Positions 7,425-15,392 of a stretch of 20,131 nt of DNA are shown one piece after another. Position numbers and translations under genes: made by a program. The notes beneath the pieces were generated by a model. It ran no database searches. It was given only the letters and a program-made list of their open reading frames with translations, and was not told where the DNA came from. Every line of letters starts with the position of its first letter. The stretch's first letter is position 1. The stretch comes from Comamonas sp. Its GTDB lineage: Bacteria; Pseudomonadota; Gammaproteobacteria; Burkholderiales; Burkholderiaceae_C. The DNA is taken from NCBI GenBank assembly GCA_018384835.1, contig JAHAYB010000259.1:1-20131 (forward strand). The letters run 5' to 3'.

Positions 7425-8171
7425 ATGACCACAGAACCACAAAATCCCGTACAAAATCCCGTACAAAGCCCCGGCCTAGTGCTACAAAACCTAGGGAAAG
7501 ACCCCGCCACCATGCGCTTGAGCGATTACAAGCTCATAGCGTTTGATATGGACTCCACCCTCATCACCATTGAATGTATTGATGAGATTGCCGACGTTGC
7601 CGGCAAAAAAGCCGAGGTTGCCGCCATCACTGAAGCGACCATGCGCGGCGAGATTACCGACTTCAAAGACAGCCTGCGCCAGCGCGTGGCCAAGCTCGCC
7701 GGTGTTAGCCTAGCGCAGATGCAGCAAGTGCGCCAAGAGCGCCTCCAGTTCAGCCCCGGTGCGCAAACCCTGGTGCAGGCGGCGCACGCTGCGGGCTTGA
7801 AGGTGTTGCTGGTCTCTGGCGGCTTTACGTTTTTTGCCGACCATGTGCGCGATGCCCTGGGCATTGACTTTGTTCGTGCCAACGTGCTGGAGGTGGCCAA
7901 TGGCCTGCTCACCGGCGGCCTAGTGACCCAATGCTGGGGCGATATTTGCGATGGCGAGGAAAAGCGCCGCAGCCTGCTAGAGCTGGCTAGTTTTATGGGC
8001 ATCAGCCCCAGCCAGTGCATTGCCGTGGGCGATGGCAGCAACGATATTCCGATGATGCAGGCCGCTGGCCTATCGGTGGCCTACCACGCCAAGCCGCGTG
8101 TGCGCAGCCAAGCGCAGGTGTGTATCAACGAAGGGGGGTTAGAGCGCCTGCTGGAGCTGCTGCGCCCATAA
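7425..8171 (+). CDS. serB: phosphoserine phosphatase
   Basis: HAD-superfamily phosphatase for the last step of serine synthesis. Motif I is FDMDST, with nucleophile Asp-41 and acid/base Asp-43; motif II is Ser-131 in LLVSGGF; motif III is Lys-180 in GEEKRRS; motif IV is GDGSND at 202-207. The cap region with IECIDEIADVAG (Glu-50 on) is typical of SerB. I chose ATG at 7425 (248 aa); AAAGGAG ends 11 nt upstream, slightly far, so the in-frame TTG at 7419 (5-nt spacing) is a real alternative. The N-terminus carries an internal duplication, QNPV-QNPV, from a 12-bp tandem repeat at 7440-7463. It converges with the sensor kinase gene, with 22 bp between stop codons. Confidence 0.94.
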   Translation: MTTEPQNPVQNPVQSPGLVLQNLGKDPATMRLSDYKLIAFDMDSTLITIECIDEIADVAGKKAEVAAITEATMRGEITDFKDSLRQRVAKLAGVSLAQMQQVRQERLQFSPGAQTLVQAAHAAGLKVLLVSGGFTFFADHVRDALGIDFVRANVLEVANGLLTGGLVTQCWGDICDGEEKRRSLLELASFMGISPSQCIAVGDGSNDIPMMQAAGLSVAYHAKPRVRSQAQVCINEGGLERLLELLRP

Positions 8172-8183
8172 ACGTTGAACGCC

Positions 8184-8214
8184 GCGCCCTGGCCTACCCT
8201 TTCGCGGAGGGCGC
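8184..8214. terminator. hairpin between convergent serB and sensor kinase genes
   Basis: GCGCCCT (8184-8190) pairs with AGGGCGC (8208-8214) around a 17-nt loop, spanning the 22-bp gap and the last codons of the kinase gene. There is no T run on either strand, so at best it is a bidirectional or factor-assisted terminator. Confidence 0.35.
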
Positions 8215-9279
8215 TGCGGGGCGCTGGCGCAAGCGCTGTTGAGCCAGCACAGCGTGGGCGGGGGCGCGGCGCAGGTAAATTTCGGCCTCTAACCCACCAG
8301 AGGCGGCGTTGCGCAAGCTCAGGCTGCCGCCCATGCCGACAATGATTTTCTGCACAATCGACAGCCCCAAGCCCGCACCGGTGGCCGCCGTGCGGGCTTT
8401 GTCGCTGCGAAAAAACGGCTCGGTCAGGCGCTCTAGCTGCTCTTCGGGCACGCCTGGGCCTTGGTCGCGCACGCGCAGGCAGACCCAGTTGCTACCCTCT
8501 AGGGAAGAGCTAACCGTCAACAAGCAGCGCCCGCCCAAAGGCGTTTTGCCGTAGCGCCGGGCGTTCTCTATCAGGTTGGAGATAACGCGCACTAGCTCAA
8601 TTTCGTCGGCCAACACCAGCACATCGGGCAGCAGGTGCAGGGCAATTTGCAGCTCATCGCGCTGGGGCACGGCATAAACGCACTGGGTCACGACCTGCTG
8701 CAAATTAATGGCTTGCAAGGCGCTGTGATTGGGGCGGGCGTAGTCTAGGAACTTATCAATCGTGGCATCGAGCTGCACGATATCGGCAATCATGTGCTGA
8801 CGTGCCTCGTCGTCGTTCACGCTGATTTCCGTCTCTAAGCGCAGACGCGCCAGCGGGGTACGCAAGTCGTGGGAGATGCCCGCCAGCATGACGGCGCGTT
8901 CCTCCTCCAAGCGTGCCAAGCGCCGCGCTACACGGTTCAGGCCACGGTTGACATCGCGCACATGGGGGCTAAGGCTTTCGTGCTCAGGCAATTGACCGCT
9001 GCCAAAAACACCGTCGCGCATATGCTCAATGGCCTGGCGCAGTTGGCGCAAGGGCTGTAGCACCAAGCATTGCACCAGCCAAGCGCCCCAGGCCAAAAAA
9101 CCAACGGCCAAGGCCATATTGGCCAAGGCCGCCAAGCTATTGGATTGGCAGCGCCACAGCGCCAAAGCCGTCCAGCCCGTGCCAATGCTGCCTATGACCA
9201 GCATGGCTAAAGCAAGAAAAGTACGCCCGTAGGTGCGCAATGCCCTTTCTGCCGAGCGTTTGGAAATCCAGGATTTCAA
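8194..9279 (-). CDS. EnvZ/RisS-type sensor histidine kinase
   Basis: 361 residues from TTG at 9279. A short N-terminus is followed by two hydrophobic helices (about 20-43 and 50-75), a HAMP-like linker (about 76-130), the phosphoacceptor H-box with His-137 (GISHDLRTPLARLR), the N-box (NLIENARRYG, 234-244), G1 (DQGPGVP, 272-278), the F motif EPFF (287-290) and G2 (GAGLGLSIV, 301-309). The domain order is that of an intact EnvZ-like kinase. The stretch between the helices is only about 6-8 residues, so there is no periplasmic sensor domain. The start is uncertain: no ATG occurs before the first helix and no Shine-Dalgarno precedes the TTG. It follows the response regulator gene by 27 nt and should be co-transcribed with it. 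The closest match I recognise is Bordetella RisS. Confidence 0.88.
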   Translation of the reverse strand: MKSWISKRSAERALRTYGRTFLALAMLVIGSIGTGWTALALWRCQSNSLAALANMALAVGFLAWGAWLVQCLVLQPLRQLRQAIEHMRDGVFGSGQLPEHESLSPHVRDVNRGLNRVARRLARLEEERAVMLAGISHDLRTPLARLRLETEISVNDDEARQHMIADIVQLDATIDKFLDYARPNHSALQAINLQQVVTQCVYAVPQRDELQIALHLLPDVLVLADEIELVRVISNLIENARRYGKTPLGGRCLLTVSSSLEGSNWVCLRVRDQGPGVPEEQLERLTEPFFRSDKARTAATGAGLGLSIVQKIIVGMGGSLSLRNAASGGLEAEIYLRRAPAHAVLAQQRLRQRPAAPSAKG

Positions 9280-9306
9280 GGGGTTAGACAGGGGTTAGGC
9301 CGCAGG

Positions 9307-10083
9307 TTAGATGGGCAGTGGACCATCGGGCACAAAGACGTAGCCCACGCCCCAGACGGTTTGGATATAGCGCGGCGATGTCGGGTCTTCCTCTAGGAGC
9401 TTGCGCAGGCGCGAGATTTGTACGTCTAAGCTGCGGTCAAACGGCTCAAACTCGCGCCCACGCGCCAAGATGGCTAGGCGCTCTCGCGTTAGCGGCTGGC
9501 GCGGGTGGCGCACCAGGGCTTTGAGCATGGCAAATTCGCCGGTGGTGATGGGCAGCTCTACCCCTTTTCTGCGCAGAACGCGGGTACTTAGCTCTAGGCT
9601 AAATAGGCCAAAGCGCACCACCTCTTCTTCTGCCGCAGGTGCGCCGGGAACCTCTAGCACTGGGCGGCGGCGTAGCACCGCATGGATGCGTGCCAGCAAC
9701 TCGCGGGGGTTAAAGGGCTTGCCTAGGTAGTCGTCTGCGCCCACTTCCAGGCCGATGATGCGGTCAAGATCATCGCTTTTGGCCGTCAGCATGATGATGG
9801 GGATGCGGCAGCCCTCAGCGCGTAAGCGTCGGCAAATAGACAGGCCGTCCTCGCCCGGCAGCATCAAATCCAACACAATCAAGTCGGCAACTTCACGCTG
9901 TAACAGTTGTTGCAAAGCGGGCGCATTTTCAGCCGTGCTGACCTCCATGCCCTCTTGGCCAAGGTAGCGTTGCAGCAGGGTGCAAATGCGTGCATCATCA
10001 TCGACCACGACGATTTTGTAAGAGCGTGGCGCAGCCGTCGCAGCGGGCGATGTTTGTAGGTGTTGGCTATCCTTAGTGGTCAT
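9307..10083 (-). CDS. OmpR/RisA-type response regulator
   Basis: 258-residue DNA-binding regulator. The receiver domain (about 22-140) has the acidic pocket DDD (28-30), phosphoacceptor Asp-72 in VLDLMLPGEDGLS, Thr-100 and Lys-122 in GKPFNPRELLARI. After an Ala/Pro/Glu linker (144-156) comes a winged helix-turn-helix domain with TTGEFAMLKAL, RSLDVQISRLRKLLEEDP and YIQTVWGVGYVFVPDG, as in OmpR. I chose ATG at 10083; an upstream in-frame TTG (10104) would add seven residues, and neither has a clear Shine-Dalgarno. The sensor kinase follows directly. bdhA lies 144 nt upstream on the same strand with no terminator visible, so read-through is possible, although the gap is large enough for a promoter. 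Confidence 0.92.
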   Translation of the reverse strand: MTTKDSQHLQTSPAATAAPRSYKIVVVDDDARICTLLQRYLGQEGMEVSTAENAPALQQLLQREVADLIVLDLMLPGEDGLSICRRLRAEGCRIPIIMLTAKSDDLDRIIGLEVGADDYLGKPFNPRELLARIHAVLRRRPVLEVPGAPAAEEEVVRFGLFSLELSTRVLRRKGVELPITTGEFAMLKALVRHPRQPLTRERLAILARGREFEPFDRSLDVQISRLRKLLEEDPTSPRYIQTVWGVGYVFVPDGPLPI

Positions 10084-10227
10084 GTGTTTGCTAATTTCTA
10101 TCAAATGGCTGGTATTTTGCCGGTCATTGCTTGATACAGTGTTGTTACAAGCTGTTTATTGACAAAAAATGACGGTTAGTGAATTTTTTCTCACCCAGGT
10201 TGTGAGAGGCACACCGGCGTTGCCGAC

Positions 10228-11010
10228 TTACTGCGCAGCCCAGCCGCCGTCCATATTCCAAGCCACGCCGCGCACATTGTTACCAGCGGCAGAACAGAAG
10301 AACACCGCCAAAGCGCCCAATTCTTCAGGTGTAGTAAATTGCAACGAAGGCTCTTTTTCACCCAAAAGCTGGGCGGTTGCCTCTTGGTTGCTAATGCCTT
10401 GGGCGGCAGCCTTGGCATCTACCTGTTTTTGCACTAGGGGGGTGAGCACCCAGCCGGGGCAAATGGCATTACAAGTTACGCCGGTGGTGGCTGTTTCCAG
10501 CGCTGTGACCTTGGTCAAGCCCACAATGCCGTGCTTGGCCGCCACATAGGCCGCTTTTTGCGCCGAGGCCACCAAGCCATGTACCGAGGCCACGTTAATA
10601 ATGCGCCCCCAGTTGGCCGCTCGCATGGCAGGCAGCGCTAGGCGCGTGGTATGAAAAGCACTAGAGAGGTTGATGGCCAAAATCGCATCCCACTTCTCGG
10701 GCGGAAAATCTTCCACATTGGCCACATGCTGGATACCGGCGTTATTCACCAGAATATCGACTTGGCCAAAGCGCTGGGCGGCAAATGCCATCATGGCCTC
10801 AATCTCGGCGGGCTTGCTCATGTCTGCGCCGTGGTAATCGGCCTGTACAGCGTGGGGCTGACCGGCTTGGCGCACTGCCTCTAACGCTGGCTGGTAGTCG
10901 CCAAAGCCGTTGAGCAGTACATTTGCGCCCTGTGCGGCCAAGGCTTGGGCAATGCCCAGACCAATGCCACTGGTAGAGCCGGTTACTAACGCTGTTTTGC
11001 CTGAAAGCAT
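10228..11010 (-). CDS. bdhA: D-3-hydroxybutyrate dehydrogenase
   Basis: 260-residue classical SDR oxidising (R)-3-hydroxybutyrate to acetoacetate with NAD, a step in PHB mobilisation and ketone-body use. The cofactor motif GSTSGIG is at 11-17, NNAG at 89-92, and the catalytic Ser-142, Tyr-155 and Lys-159 (YVAAK) are in place. The stretches GRIINVASVHGLVAS and CPGWVLTPLVQKQ are typical of BdhA rather than of FabG or acetoacetyl-CoA reductase. ATG at 11010 has AGGAG 8 nt upstream, so the longer open frame reaching 11088 is not the start. The upstream region has two interlocked inverted repeats (11039-11093) that may bind a regulator. It is the only gene in the window for PHB monomer oxidation, complementing the 3-hydroxybutyryl-CoA dehydrogenase at 1421. 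Confidence 0.94.
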   Translation of the reverse strand: MLSGKTALVTGSTSGIGLGIAQALAAQGANVLLNGFGDYQPALEAVRQAGQPHAVQADYHGADMSKPAEIEAMMAFAAQRFGQVDILVNNAGIQHVANVEDFPPEKWDAILAINLSSAFHTTRLALPAMRAANWGRIINVASVHGLVASAQKAAYVAAKHGIVGLTKVTALETATTGVTCNAICPGWVLTPLVQKQVDAKAAAQGISNQEATAQLLGEKEPSLQFTTPEELGALAVFFCSAAGNNVRGVAWNMDGGWAAQ

Positions 11011-11226
11011 GGGGGTTTCTCCTAGGTTTGTTTTACAAAATGGTTTCGTGGATGAACATATAAAAGGCCAAAAAACCATTAGGCTCATGTTCAGCCTTTG
11101 GTGCTGCCGTGCAGCGAGTGCCCATTATGCGGTGTTGGCAGCTACCACCCCCTAATATCCTTTGGCAATAAGCTCTATTGCTGTTATGGGTTTTGCTGCT
11201 TTTTCAAATTGCCCTTGTCCATTTTT
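11011..11226. promoter_or_regulatory. divergent promoter region of bdhA and the alpha/beta hydrolase
   Basis: 216 bp, AT-rich near bdhA. AATGGTTT (11039-11046) pairs with AAACCATT (11073-11080), and TGAACAT (11053-11059) pairs with ATGTTCA (11087-11093); the two repeats interlock. A shorter dyad, AGGCT-N7-AGCCT, occupies 11081-11097. No promoter hexamers were assigned with confidence. Confidence 0.45.
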
Positions 11227-12228
11227 ATGAATACGCCACTCCAGCCCCAGCCCCAGCCCCAATCGCTATCTCAACTGCCGTCCCACTCGCAGCCGCAACC
11301 GCAGTTACAGCACATCCTCTGCCCACAAACCTTGAGCAGCGTGGCCGCCAGCGCTCAACAGCCCGCCCCAGCCCCCAGCCGCCGCATGGCCTATTGGCAG
11401 TGGAATGCCACGGGTAACCCCGACCATCCGCACGTTATCGTCTGCGTACACGGCCTGACCCGCCAAGGGCGCGATTTTGATGTGCTGGCGCAAGACCTTA
11501 GCCGCCACGCCCGCGTTATCTGCCCGGATATGGCCGGGCGTGGCCACAGCGACTGGCTGCCCGACCCCCTGGCCTACGGCCTGCCGCAATACGCGCTAGA
11601 CATGCTCGCCCTGCTGCACCACCTGCACGCCCAAGCGCCTATCACCACGCTAGATTGGGTGGGAACCAGCATGGGCGGCCTAATTGGTATGGCCGTAGCA
11701 GGCAACCCCCAACTGCCGTTGCCCTGCCCGATACGCCGCTTGGTGCTCAACGATGTAGGCCCGCGCTTGGAATGGCCTGCGCTACAGCGCATTGCCGCCT
11801 ACACCGGCCAGAACCCCCACTTTGCTAGCGAGGAAGAGGGCGCAGCCGCCCTACGCGCCCTCGCCCCCGGTTTTGGCCCGCATACCGATGAACAATGGCT
11901 AGCCCTGTCGCGCCCCATGCTGCGCCCTGCACCCCAAGGGGGCTTTGAACTGCATTACGACCCCGCCATTGCCGCCCCCATGCAAGGCATGACGCAGGCA
12001 CAATCTGAGCAGGGCGAGGCTCTGTTGTGGGCACTCTACGATGCGATAAGCGCCCAAACCCTGTTGCTGCGCGGTGTGCAATCTGATTTGCTCAGTAGCG
12101 CCACCGCCCAAGAAATGGCTCAGCGCGGCCCACGCGCTGCCTGCCACACGCTTGAAGGTGTAGGCCATGCCCCCACCTTGGTAGATGCACTACAGCGCGA
12201 CTTGGTGCGCCAGTTTTTAGGTTTTTAG
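11227..12228 (+). CDS. alpha/beta-hydrolase fold protein
   Basis: 333 residues from ATG at 11227. The alpha/beta-hydrolase core starts near residue 54 (MAYWQWNATG). The oxyanion segment is VCVHGLTRQGRDF (72-84), the nucleophile elbow is GTSMGG with Ser-148, the likely acid is Asp-287 (GVQSDLLS) and the catalytic His is 314 (EGVGHAPTL). The first 53 residues are Pro/Gln/Ser-rich low complexity, including a PQPQPQ run coded by hexamer repeats. No Shine-Dalgarno is visible at 11227, and ATG at 11386 (residue 54) is an alternative start. The substrate cannot be read; PDMAGRGHSDWLPDP is typical of a Burkholderiales family of unassigned hydrolases. Its position beside bdhA is suggestive of ester or 3-hydroxybutyrate-oligomer hydrolysis, but this is only inference. 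relA follows 82 bp downstream. Confidence 0.82.
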   Translation: MNTPLQPQPQPQSLSQLPSHSQPQPQLQHILCPQTLSSVAASAQQPAPAPSRRMAYWQWNATGNPDHPHVIVCVHGLTRQGRDFDVLAQDLSRHARVICPDMAGRGHSDWLPDPLAYGLPQYALDMLALLHHLHAQAPITTLDWVGTSMGGLIGMAVAGNPQLPLPCPIRRLVLNDVGPRLEWPALQRIAAYTGQNPHFASEEEGAAALRALAPGFGPHTDEQWLALSRPMLRPAPQGGFELHYDPAIAAPMQGMTQAQSEQGEALLWALYDAISAQTLLLRGVQSDLLSSATAQEMAQRGPRAACHTLEGVGHAPTLVDALQRDLVRQFLGF

Positions 12229-12310
12229 ACTTAGAACGCGTTTAGATTTTTTCGCCCCTCTATGGCCTTGGCGTATAGGGCGGCTCCACCCAACACACCC
12301 AGCCCTGCCC

Positions 12311-14593
12311 ATGCGTAGCGTTACCTCTCTTCCCCCCACCACCGGGGTTGATGCCGTCCAGCCTGTGGTTAAACCCACACTGTCTGCGGCATTGCCAGAC
12401 CTCATCACCGCTGCCGCCCAAGCCATTCCCGGCCAAGAAAAGCCCCTGTTACGTGCGCGTAGCTTTGCCGAGCCGCTGCTCTCTACCGAGCTACTGCTGA
12501 CCGGGGAAAACGCCCTGGCCCACGCCGATGCCACCACCGCCATCTTGCAAGGCATTGGCGGCTCTGAGGCTATGCAAGCTGCCGTCTATCTGGTCTATGC
12601 CAGCCTGCATTTAAGCCGCCCCCTAGAGGTGCTGACCAAAGCCTTTGGCCCAGAATTTGCCTCGCTAGCGGTAGAAACCACCAAGCTGATGCACGTGCAG
12701 CAGCAGTCACGCAATGCCGAGCGCCTAGTGGCGCAAGCCCACGACCCCGCCTTGCAAACCGAAACGGTGCGCAAAATGCTGCTGGGTTTTTCCCGCGATG
12801 TGCGCGTTGTGCTGCTGCGCCTGTCTTCACGCCTGCAAACCCTGCGCTGGTACGCCGCCAGCAAGCAGCCCGTGCCCGAGGCCATCAGCCACGAGGCGCT
12901 CTACGTCTTTGCCCCCCTGGCGAACCGCTTGGGCATCTGGCAAATCAAATGGGAGTTGGAAGACCTGGCCTTTCGCTTCCTAGAGCCTGACACCTACCGC
13001 CATATCGCCCACCTGCTAGACGAAAAACGCGCCGAGCGCGAAGTCTATATGGAGCAATTGCGCATCCGCCTAGAAGCGCAGCTACGCGCCTACAGCATCA
13101 GCGCCGCCGTGCAGGGGCGGCCTAAGCACATCTACAGCATCGTCAAGAAGATGCGCGGCAAACAACTCAGTTTTGACCAGTTGTTTGATATCCGCGCCCT
13201 GCGTGTAGTGGTGCATAGCGTCAAAGAGTGCTACACCACCCTATCCTGGGTACACCAGCACTTCACCCCCATTGAATCGGAGTTTGACGACTATATCGCC
13301 CGCCCCAAGCCCAATGGCTACCAGTCCCTGCATACCGTGGTGCGCGACGAAAACGGCAAAGCCATTGAAATCCAAATCCGCACCCAGGCCATGCACGACC
13401 ACGCAGAAAACGGCGTGGCCGCGCACTGGGCGTATAAAGAAGCAGGCACCAAAGGCTATGCCGGCGTAAGCGCCAGCGGCCAGTACGACGCAAAAATTGC
13501 CGTGCTGCGCCAGCTCCTGGCCTGGGGCAAGGACCTGAGCGACGGCAGCAGCCATAAAGGCTTATTTGATGACCGCATCTACGTCCTCACCCCCGACGCA
13601 GCCGTGATTGAACTGCCCCAGGGCGGCACACCGGTGGACTTTGCCTACGCCGTGCATACCAACCTAGGCCACCGCTGCCGTGGGGCGCGGGTGGATGGTG
13701 TCATGGTCTCGCTCAACACCCCCTTGCAAAGCGGGCAAACCGTGGAAATTACCGCTGTCAAAGAAGGCCGCCCCTCCCGCGACTGGCTCAACCCCGAACT
13801 GGGCTATCTGCACAGCAACCGCGCCAAGGCCAAGGTCCGTGCCTGGTTCAACGCCCAAGCTACCCACGAAACCATTGCCCGTGGCCGCGAGGCGGTGGAA
13901 AAGCTGCTGCAACGCGAAGGCAAAACCTCCTTTAAGTTAGAAGACTTGGCCGTGCAACTGGGCTTCAAATCTGCTGACGCGCTGTTTGAAGTGGTGGGCA
14001 AAGACGAGTACTCGCTGCGCAATATCGAAGCCCTTCTACACCCCCAAGCCCATGCCCACGCTAGCGCCTTGCTAGAAAGCGACCCCCAAGCCCTGGTGCG
14101 CAAACCCAAATCCAGCGCCCACCTGCCCGGCAGCAGAGGCGGGGTGCTGGTGGTGGGCATCGGCTCCCTCATGACGCAACTGGCCAAATGCTGCCGCCCT
14201 GCCCCGCCCGATGCCATTGGCGGCTTTGTCACCCGAGGCAAGGGCGTGAGCGTACACCGCAGTAACTGCACCAGTTTTCGTGAGCTGATAGCGCGTAACC
14301 AAGAGCGGGTAATTGAAGTAGCCTGGGATAGCCCCAAAAACCAAGCCAGCAACACCGCCGAGGTGTACCCCGTCGATGTGGCCGTACAGGCCTTAGACCG
14401 CCAGGGGCTGCTGCGTGATATCTCGGAAGTATTCGCCCGCGAAAAAACCAACGTCATTGGCGTGCAGACCCAAACCATCAAAGACACCGCCTCCATGACC
14501 TTCACCGTGGAGGTCAGCGATGCAGGCCGCCTCCATAAGGTGCTGGCGCTGGTGGCCAATATCTCTGGTGTGCGCTCGGCACGCAGGCGCTAA
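12311..14593 (+). CDS. relA: GTP pyrophosphokinase, (p)ppGpp synthetase I
   Basis: 760-residue long RelA/SpoT homologue that makes (p)ppGpp on stalled ribosomes. Domains: a degenerate hydrolase domain (about 55-200) without the catalytic HD pair (YASLHLSRP stands where a functional enzyme has HDxxED); the synthetase domain (about 265-377) with GRPKHIYSIVKKM, PKPNGYQSLHTVV and EIQIRT; the RelA-type EFDD signature at 324-327 (SpoT/Rel have RxKD); TGS (421-480); a helical region; the zinc-finger/conserved-cysteine domain (Cys-627, Cys-628, His-649, Cys-653); and ACT/RRM (about 685-758). These features identify a synthetase-only RelA, implying a separate SpoT elsewhere. ATG at 12311 has no obvious Shine-Dalgarno. 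The gap upstream contains a TTAGAACGCGTT motif (12231-12242). It converges with lrgB over 37 bp. Confidence 0.95.
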   Translation: MRSVTSLPPTTGVDAVQPVVKPTLSAALPDLITAAAQAIPGQEKPLLRARSFAEPLLSTELLLTGENALAHADATTAILQGIGGSEAMQAAVYLVYASLHLSRPLEVLTKAFGPEFASLAVETTKLMHVQQQSRNAERLVAQAHDPALQTETVRKMLLGFSRDVRVVLLRLSSRLQTLRWYAASKQPVPEAISHEALYVFAPLANRLGIWQIKWELEDLAFRFLEPDTYRHIAHLLDEKRAEREVYMEQLRIRLEAQLRAYSISAAVQGRPKHIYSIVKKMRGKQLSFDQLFDIRALRVVVHSVKECYTTLSWVHQHFTPIESEFDDYIARPKPNGYQSLHTVVRDENGKAIEIQIRTQAMHDHAENGVAAHWAYKEAGTKGYAGVSASGQYDAKIAVLRQLLAWGKDLSDGSSHKGLFDDRIYVLTPDAAVIELPQGGTPVDFAYAVHTNLGHRCRGARVDGVMVSLNTPLQSGQTVEITAVKEGRPSRDWLNPELGYLHSNRAKAKVRAWFNAQATHETIARGREAVEKLLQREGKTSFKLEDLAVQLGFKSADALFEVVGKDEYSLRNIEALLHPQAHAHASALLESDPQALVRKPKSSAHLPGSRGGVLVVGIGSLMTQLAKCCRPAPPDAIGGFVTRGKGVSVHRSNCTSFRELIARNQERVIEVAWDSPKNQASNTAEVYPVDVAVQALDRQGLLRDISEVFAREKTNVIGVQTQTIKDTASMTFTVEVSDAGRLHKVLALVANISGVRSARRR

Positions 14594-14606
14594 AGGTGGC
14601 TCACCT
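14594..14606. terminator. short hairpin between relA and lrgB
   Basis: AGGTG (14594-14598) and CACCT (14602-14606) flank a 3-nt loop immediately after the relA stop, in the 37-bp gap between convergent genes. There is no T run; this is a weak candidate. Confidence 0.25.
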
Positions 14607-14630
14607 AGCAGCGGCTCAGTAAACGGCTCA

Positions 14631-15392
14631 CTACCCGCCAACCCCAAACCACGCCAGCACCCACGGCATGAATAAGGCCGTGGCCACGCCATTTAGCCCC
14701 ATGGCCAAGGCCGCAAACGCACCGGCCACGGGGTGTATCTGCATCCCGCGAGCCGTGCCAATCGCATGGGCCGCCAGCCCCAGGGTAAAGCCATGCACAG
14801 CGGGGCTTTGGATACGCAGCAAGCGCATCAGCCAAGCGCTGCCCATAGCGCCCACCACCCCGGTGATAGCCACCGCCACCGCCGCTAGCGAGGCCAGACC
14901 GCCCAAGCGCTCGGCCATAGGCAGGGCAATGGGGATGGTGGCCGACTTGGGCGCTAGCGAGACCAAAGTCTGCCAGCTCCCCCCCAGCGCCCAAGCAATG
15001 CCGATGGCCGAGAGCAAACCCACCCAGCACCCTACCAACAGCGCCACCAAAATAGGCCGCCACAGCGCCATCACACGCTGGCGCTGGGCGTACAAGGGCA
15101 CGCCCAAAGCCACCGTGGCCGGGCCAATCCACAGCGTGAGCCACTGTGTGCCAGCGCGGTAGTCGGCATAAGGGGTATCTGTGATAAAGAGCACCGCCAC
15201 AATCACCGCCACCGCAGTAAACACCGGGATAAGCAAGGGGTAAAACCGGCTGCGTCGGTACAACTGCATGGCCAGCAGGTACACGCCCACCGTCAGCACC
15301 AACCAGGTGATGGTGCTGCTTTGCCACTGCGCTTGTAGGCTCTGCCAAAGGGCGCTACTGCTACCGATGCTGATGCTGGGGGCGTGATTCAT
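14631..15392 (-). CDS. lrgB: LrgB-family membrane protein
   Basis: 253-residue polytopic membrane protein of the LrgB/CidB family, the partner of LrgA in holin-like control of murein hydrolases and, in some bacteria, transport of small organic acids such as pyruvate. The family signatures are intact: WIGPATVALGVPLYAQR (88-104), APKSATIPIALPMAERLGG (147-165) and GLAAHAIGTARGMQI (205-219). Several hydrophobic helices span about 29-44, 50-70, 112-135, 166-187 and 224-250. The ATG at 15392 overlaps the TGA of lrgA by 4 nt (ATGA junction), so the two are translationally coupled. The N-terminal 25 residues are hydrophilic and Ser-rich. It converges with relA. Confidence 0.9.
   Translation of the reverse strand: MNHAPSISIGSSSALWQSLQAQWQSSTITWLVLTVGVYLLAMQLYRRSRFYPLLIPVFTAVAVIVAVLFITDTPYADYRAGTQWLTLWIGPATVALGVPLYAQRQRVMALWRPILVALLVGCWVGLLSAIGIAWALGGSWQTLVSLAPKSATIPIALPMAERLGGLASLAAVAVAITGVVGAMGSAWLMRLLRIQSPAVHGFTLGLAAHAIGTARGMQIHPVAGAFAALAMGLNGVATALFMPWVLAWFGVGG

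Noticed and set aside
10189..10207. TCTCAC/GTGAGA hairpin as a bdhA terminator
   Set aside because: On the bdhA strand the hairpin is followed by an A run, not a T run, so it is not an intrinsic terminator in that direction.
11011..11088. 26-residue N-terminal extension of BdhA
   Set aside because: ATG at 11010 has a good AGGAG and begins exactly at the SDR fold; the extension covers the promoter repeats.
13241..14559. Long open frames antisense to relA (for example 13804-14559, 251 codons)
   Set aside because: They are shadows of a GC-rich coding strand; relA is intact with all domains and the antisense translations show no family features.
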